From Eukaryota sp. TZLM1-RC (taxonomy: Eukaryota; Metamonada: BaSk clade): 64,000 nucleotides of DNA. Within the stretch, counting starts at the first letter, position 1. The number at the start of each line of letters is the position of its first letter. The notes under the pieces are model-generated. The model was not told the origin of the DNA. It did not search any database and worked only from the letters and a program-made list of their open reading frames with translations. Shown piece by piece: positions 60,602 to 64,000 of the stretch. The DNA is taken from contig JAUPSS010000002.1 of NCBI GenBank assembly GCA_040285825.1, forward strand, positions 1,550,001 to 1,614,000. The letters run 5' to 3'. Both the position numbers and the translations under genes were made by a program.

Positions 60602-63600
60602 ATGGGATCCTTTAGTGACGCTGGCGTCTTGTCTCGTCTCACCTTCTCATGGATAACATCTATTATGAAGAAGGGTGCCAAATATGATCGTCTTGAGTAT
60701 AGCGATCTTCCTCACTTAGATGAAGCAGATATTTCCTCCACAGTACACAAACATCTCTCATCCCATTGGTCTGCTGAATTAACTCAATCCAATCCATCCT
60801 TTGGTCGTGTGTTGTTCAAGGTCCTTGGAAAGAAGTTCTTTATTGCAGCATTCCCTAAACTTATTCACGACATCCTGATATTTGTACCTCCACTTGTTCT
60901 TCAACAACTAGTCCTACACGTGCAAGATCCCTCCAGCTCTTCACCTAATTGGGGTATTGTACTGATCTCCATTTTATTCCTTTCTTCTCTTATTTCTTCA
61001 TTCTCTATTCATTGTTATTTTCAAAGGGTGTTTACGGTAGCTATGAACGTGAGAGCTGCTATTTGCTCAATTGTCTACAAGAAATCCCTGCATCTTTCAC
61101 CCAATGCTTGGAAGTCCTTTTCAGTTGGTAGAATACAAAGCTTAATGTCCACAGATGCTGAAACTTTGAACTCTTTTATCCCCTATCTCCACAACTGTTG
61201 GTCGGCACCTTTTCAAATAGTAGTTTCCTTAATCCTTTTATTCAGATTAGTTGGGTTTGCATCTTTTTCAGCTTTGGTAGTAATGATTTCAATGATTCCC
61301 ATTACATCTGTGATTTCTAGGAAAATGACAAGGTATTACAAAAAGTCAACAGAATTCAAGGATGATAGGCTCAGAATGACGACAGAAATGATTGCAGGAA
61401 TGACTCCAATCAAATTTAATGGTTGGGAGGACGCATTTTACCATAAAATATTTAAAAAACGATCTTTGGAATTAGCCGTCCTGAAAAAGGCTGCTTATTT
61501 AAGAGCCCTAAACTCTTTTCAAATGATGCTTGGGCCTCTCTTGGTTGGAGTTTTCACTTTTATTACGCTTTATTTCACTGAACCTTTTCTCAAAGCAGAT
61601 GTTGTTTTTGCCACAATTAGTTTATTAAATGTTTTACGGTTTCCGCTGATAATGCTACCCAGAGTTATTAGTGGAATTGTTGAATCAAGGGTTACTTTAC
61701 AAAGAGCTAGGGAGTTTTTAACTGCTGAGGAAATTGATCAGTCAGAGTTGAGTGATGTTGATATTGATTGTGATGTTTTGATTGAAGATGCAACCTTTGA
61801 ATGGGAAACCAGTCAATTTCGATTGATTGGCATCAATCTCCAAATAAAGCCAGGGCAGTTTTTTGGAATTATTTCCAGAGTTGGTCATGGTAAATCCTCA
61901 TTGTTAAATGCTATTTTGAATGAAATGAAATTGATAGATGGAAAAAGAATTTTAAATCCAAACAAAAGAGTTGAATACCTTGCACAGGAACCATGGCTTG
62001 TCGGGGGAACCATTCTTGATAACATCATAATTGGTCGAAATTTTGACCCTACCATTGACTTTCAAAGACTTGATGACGTGTTGAGATTGAGTTGCTTTGA
62101 CCAAGACATTAACTCTTTCCCAAACGGTATAGATACTCTTGTTGGGGACAGGGGATTAACTCTTTCAGGTGGACAAAAAGCCAGATTAGCTTTATCTCGA
62201 TCTCTGTATTCCAATGCCGACATTTATTTAATTGATGATGTTTTTGCTGCTCTTGACGCTGAGGTGTCTAGACAAACTTTTGATGGTTTGGTGAGGTTCA
62301 TCAGAGACAGTGGTAAGACATTGGTATTGTCCACTAATAATGTTGGGTTTTTGACTGTTGCTGACGCCATCTTGGTTCTTGATGAGGGTCGAGTTGCCGA
62401 GAGAGGTTCGTTTAATGATTTACAAGCTACGTCTAGTGAATTTAACTTGCTTTTGCAAAAGTTTTCCACTTCCACATCAAATTCAATAACTACAGAAAGC
62501 TCTCAGTCAGTATCAACCAATCAAATCATGGTTCAATCAAAATCACGTGATAAGGGTCAAAATGAAGAGGAACGGAGTCGAGGAGCAGTTAAATTGAGCG
62601 TTTATTTTAAATATTTTAAAGAAATGGGTTCTACTGTTTGGATTTTTATCATAATTGGATTCTTTACATTGGGTCAATTATCCACAATAGTGGGAGATTT
62701 CGTTCTTTCTCAATGGACTTCTACTGACTTTTCTGATTCTGATCGACAACCAAGGGATTATTTAGTAGGCTATCTCTTTTTCGCAACATTATCTACGATT
62801 TTCCTGCTAGTTAGAGCACTATCATTAGCCAGAAGCACTATTGTTGCTTCTAAAAATCTTCACCAGTCGTTATTGAAACGAATTTTGAGTGTACCCTTGT
62901 CATTTTTTGACACTACCCCCCAGGGTAGAATTTTGAACAGATTTTCCAAGGATACAGATACATTAGATCGATCTATTCTACTAACAATTACTTCCTTTTT
63001 AACTACTTGTTTTCAATTAATTGGGGTTTTCTTTGTAATTTCTATTCTGTTACCTTGGTTTTTAATTGTGATGCCTCCGATCATTATTTCTTATCTTTGG
63101 TTTCTGAAAACTTTCAGAAAATCAAGTAGGGAAATTAAGCGTCTTGAAGCCATCTCGAGAAGTCCAATCTACTCTTCCTTTGGTGAAACTTTGAATGGGT
63201 TATCAACTATACGGGCAGCAAAGTTGCAAGATTTCTTCATCAACCGTAATCACTCGTTCATTGATACTTTGTCACAATCAACTTTTTCTATGTTTTCCGC
63301 CAACAGATGGCTGGGTCTCAGGCTTGACTTTCTTGGGGTTTTGATTGTCACAACCGCTGCTATTTGTTCACTTTTATTTGGCCTCCATGGTTCGCTTGTT
63401 GGTCTTGTTCTCAGTTATGCCTTGAATGTGTCTGGATTTTGTACTTGGTTGGTTCGGATTTTCATCGAGGTTGAAACATCTTTTAATTCTGTTGATAGAG
63501 TTTGTGAATACACACAGCTCCCTACCGAAAGGCAAGTAGGTATTGACATTGAGGACTGGCCAAGGCAAGGCTTGATTGAGTTTAAGGATGTTAAAATGAG

Positions 63601-64000
63601 ATACAGACCCGAATTACCATTTGTCCTGAAGGGTATTTCCTTCACTGCAAACCCTCTTCAGTTTTTAGGAATCTGTGGGAGAACTGGTCAAGGAAAGTCA
63701 AGTTTGTTACGGGTGCTGCTCAGAACAGTGGAGCTGGAACCTGGAAATGGATCTGTTTTTATTGATGGTGTTGACATTTCGACATTGGCTCTGAAAACGT
63801 TGAGGTCGAACATTACTGTTATTAGCCAAGATACATTTGTTTTTAACGATACAATTAGGTCAAATATCGATCTTTTTGACCAGCACTCTGATGACGAGAT
63901 CTGGAAGGTTCTAAAGCAAGTCAATTTAGCTTCTTTTGTGGAGGGATTGGAGGGTAGGTTGGACCATTTTATTAACAAAGCAGATACACTTTCCCTTGGA
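60602..64000 (+). CDS. ABCC (MRP)-type ABC transporter, partial
   Basis: 1133 codons open to the window edge. MGSFSDAGVLSRLTFSWITS then DLPHLDEAD is the typical ABCC start (SRLTFSW, D(L/I)..L). The first membrane domain spans about 70-360. NBD1: SRVGHGKSS at 425-433 (Walker A, first Gly replaced by Ser), YLAQEPWL, LSGGQKARLALSRSLY at 521-536, YLIDDVFAALD at 542-552. The second membrane domain follows (about 670-950, with PLSFFDTTPQGRILNRFSKD). NBD2 has CGRTGQGKSS near 1025-1034, and the window ends inside its signature (TLSLG). ABCC proteins export conjugated organic anions. No N-terminal TMD0 is present (short MRP type). Confidence 0.92.
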   Translation, partial: MGSFSDAGVLSRLTFSWITSIMKKGAKYDRLEYSDLPHLDEADISSTVHKHLSSHWSAELTQSNPSFGRVLFKVLGKKFFIAAFPKLIHDILIFVPPLVLQQLVLHVQDPSSSSPNWGIVLISILFLSSLISSFSIHCYFQRVFTVAMNVRAAICSIVYKKSLHLSPNAWKSFSVGRIQSLMSTDAETLNSFIPYLHNCWSAPFQIVVSLILLFRLVGFASFSALVVMISMIPITSVISRKMTRYYKKSTEFKDDRLRMTTEMIAGMTPIKFNGWEDAFYHKIFKKRSLELAVLKKAAYLRALNSFQMMLGPLLVGVFTFITLYFTEPFLKADVVFATISLLNVLRFPLIMLPRVISGIVESRVTLQRAREFLTAEEIDQSELSDVDIDCDVLIEDATFEWETSQFRLIGINLQIKPGQFFGIISRVGHGKSSLLNAILNEMKLIDGKRILNPNKRVEYLAQEPWLVGGTILDNIIIGRNFDPTIDFQRLDDVLRLSCFDQDINSFPNGIDTLVGDRGLTLSGGQKARLALSRSLYSNADIYLIDDVFAALDAEVSRQTFDGLVRFIRDSGKTLVLSTNNVGFLTVADAILVLDEGRVAERGSFNDLQATSSEFNLLLQKFSTSTSNSITTESSQSVSTNQIMVQSKSRDKGQNEEERSRGAVKLSVYFKYFKEMGSTVWIFIIIGFFTLGQLSTIVGDFVLSQWTSTDFSDSDRQPRDYLVGYLFFATLSTIFLLVRALSLARSTIVASKNLHQSLLKRILSVPLSFFDTTPQGRILNRFSKDTDTLDRSILLTITSFLTTCFQLIGVFFVISILLPWFLIVMPPIIISYLWFLKTFRKSSREIKRLEAISRSPIYSSFGETLNGLSTIRAAKLQDFFINRNHSFIDTLSQSTFSMFSANRWLGLRLDFLGVLIVTTAAICSLLFGLHGSLVGLVLSYALNVSGFCTWLVRIFIEVETSFNSVDRVCEYTQLPTERQVGIDIEDWPRQGLIEFKDVKMRYRPELPFVLKGISFTANPLQFLGICGRTGQGKSSLLRVLLRTVELEPGNGSVFIDGVDISTLALKTLRSNITVISQDTFVFNDTIRSNIDLFDQHSDDEIWKVLKQVNLASFVEGLEGRLDHFINKADTLSLG

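Noticed and set aside
1-64000. tRNA, rRNA, snoRNA genes and CRISPR arrays
   Set aside because: I looked for B-box-like sequence, cloverleaf arms and regularly spaced short repeats and saw none; a covariance-model scan would be needed to exclude diverged RNAs.

Overview
The window looks like nuclear DNA of an A+T-rich, compact, intron-poor unicellular eukaryote. Eukaryote-only genes are present (RPAP1, TEX10/Ipi1, UAP56/Sub2, U2A', V-ATPase subunit D, a COMM-domain protein, AFG2), each as one uninterrupted reading frame with short spacers. I found no intron, tRNA, rRNA or CRISPR array. The lineage cannot be fixed from this sequence; a flagellated protist would fit.

Host genes lie in islands between selfish DNA: RPAP1 (1-1002, cut by the window edge); NAXD and a coiled-coil protein (9.8-13.2 kb); TEX10/Ipi1 (13.6-15.9 kb); a coiled-coil protein and a large solenoid-like protein (23.5-26.8 kb); V-ATPase D (27.6-28.3 kb); U2A', AFG2, a COMM protein, a divergent pair of small paralogues and a G-patch/KOW-like protein (29.8-35.2 kb); a YeeE/YedE-like membrane protein and a small membrane protein (37.7-39.3 kb); UAP56 and a small unknown (43.6-46.3 kb); and an ABCC-type transporter running off the right end (60.6-64 kb). 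UAP56, U2A' and the G-patch protein imply a working spliceosome even though no intron is visible here.

About half of the window is mobile DNA. (1) At least 16 mostly 5'-truncated copies of non-LTR retrotransposons share a reverse transcriptase and a C-terminal CCHC plus restriction-like endonuclease domain (the R2/CRE/Genie type), in four diverged families. (2) Two Ty3/gypsy elements: one (3.3-8.1 kb, minus) lacks gag and carries a 301-bp tandem triplication; the other (49964-56903, minus) is full length with identical LTRs of only 81 bp. (3) Five Fanzor (eukaryotic TnpB-like RNA-guided nuclease) loci: one intact 651-codon gene with a complete RuvC triad (18398-20353) and four relics. Two relics are each split by a non-LTR insertion at what looks like the same place in the Fanzor gene.

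The most striking regulatory signal is a 29-bp palindrome whose right arm contains the start codon. It occurs ungapped at RPAP1, TEX10/Ipi1 and the solenoid gene, and in part at two more genes. It suggests initiator-type promoters abutting the ATG and a shared regulon.
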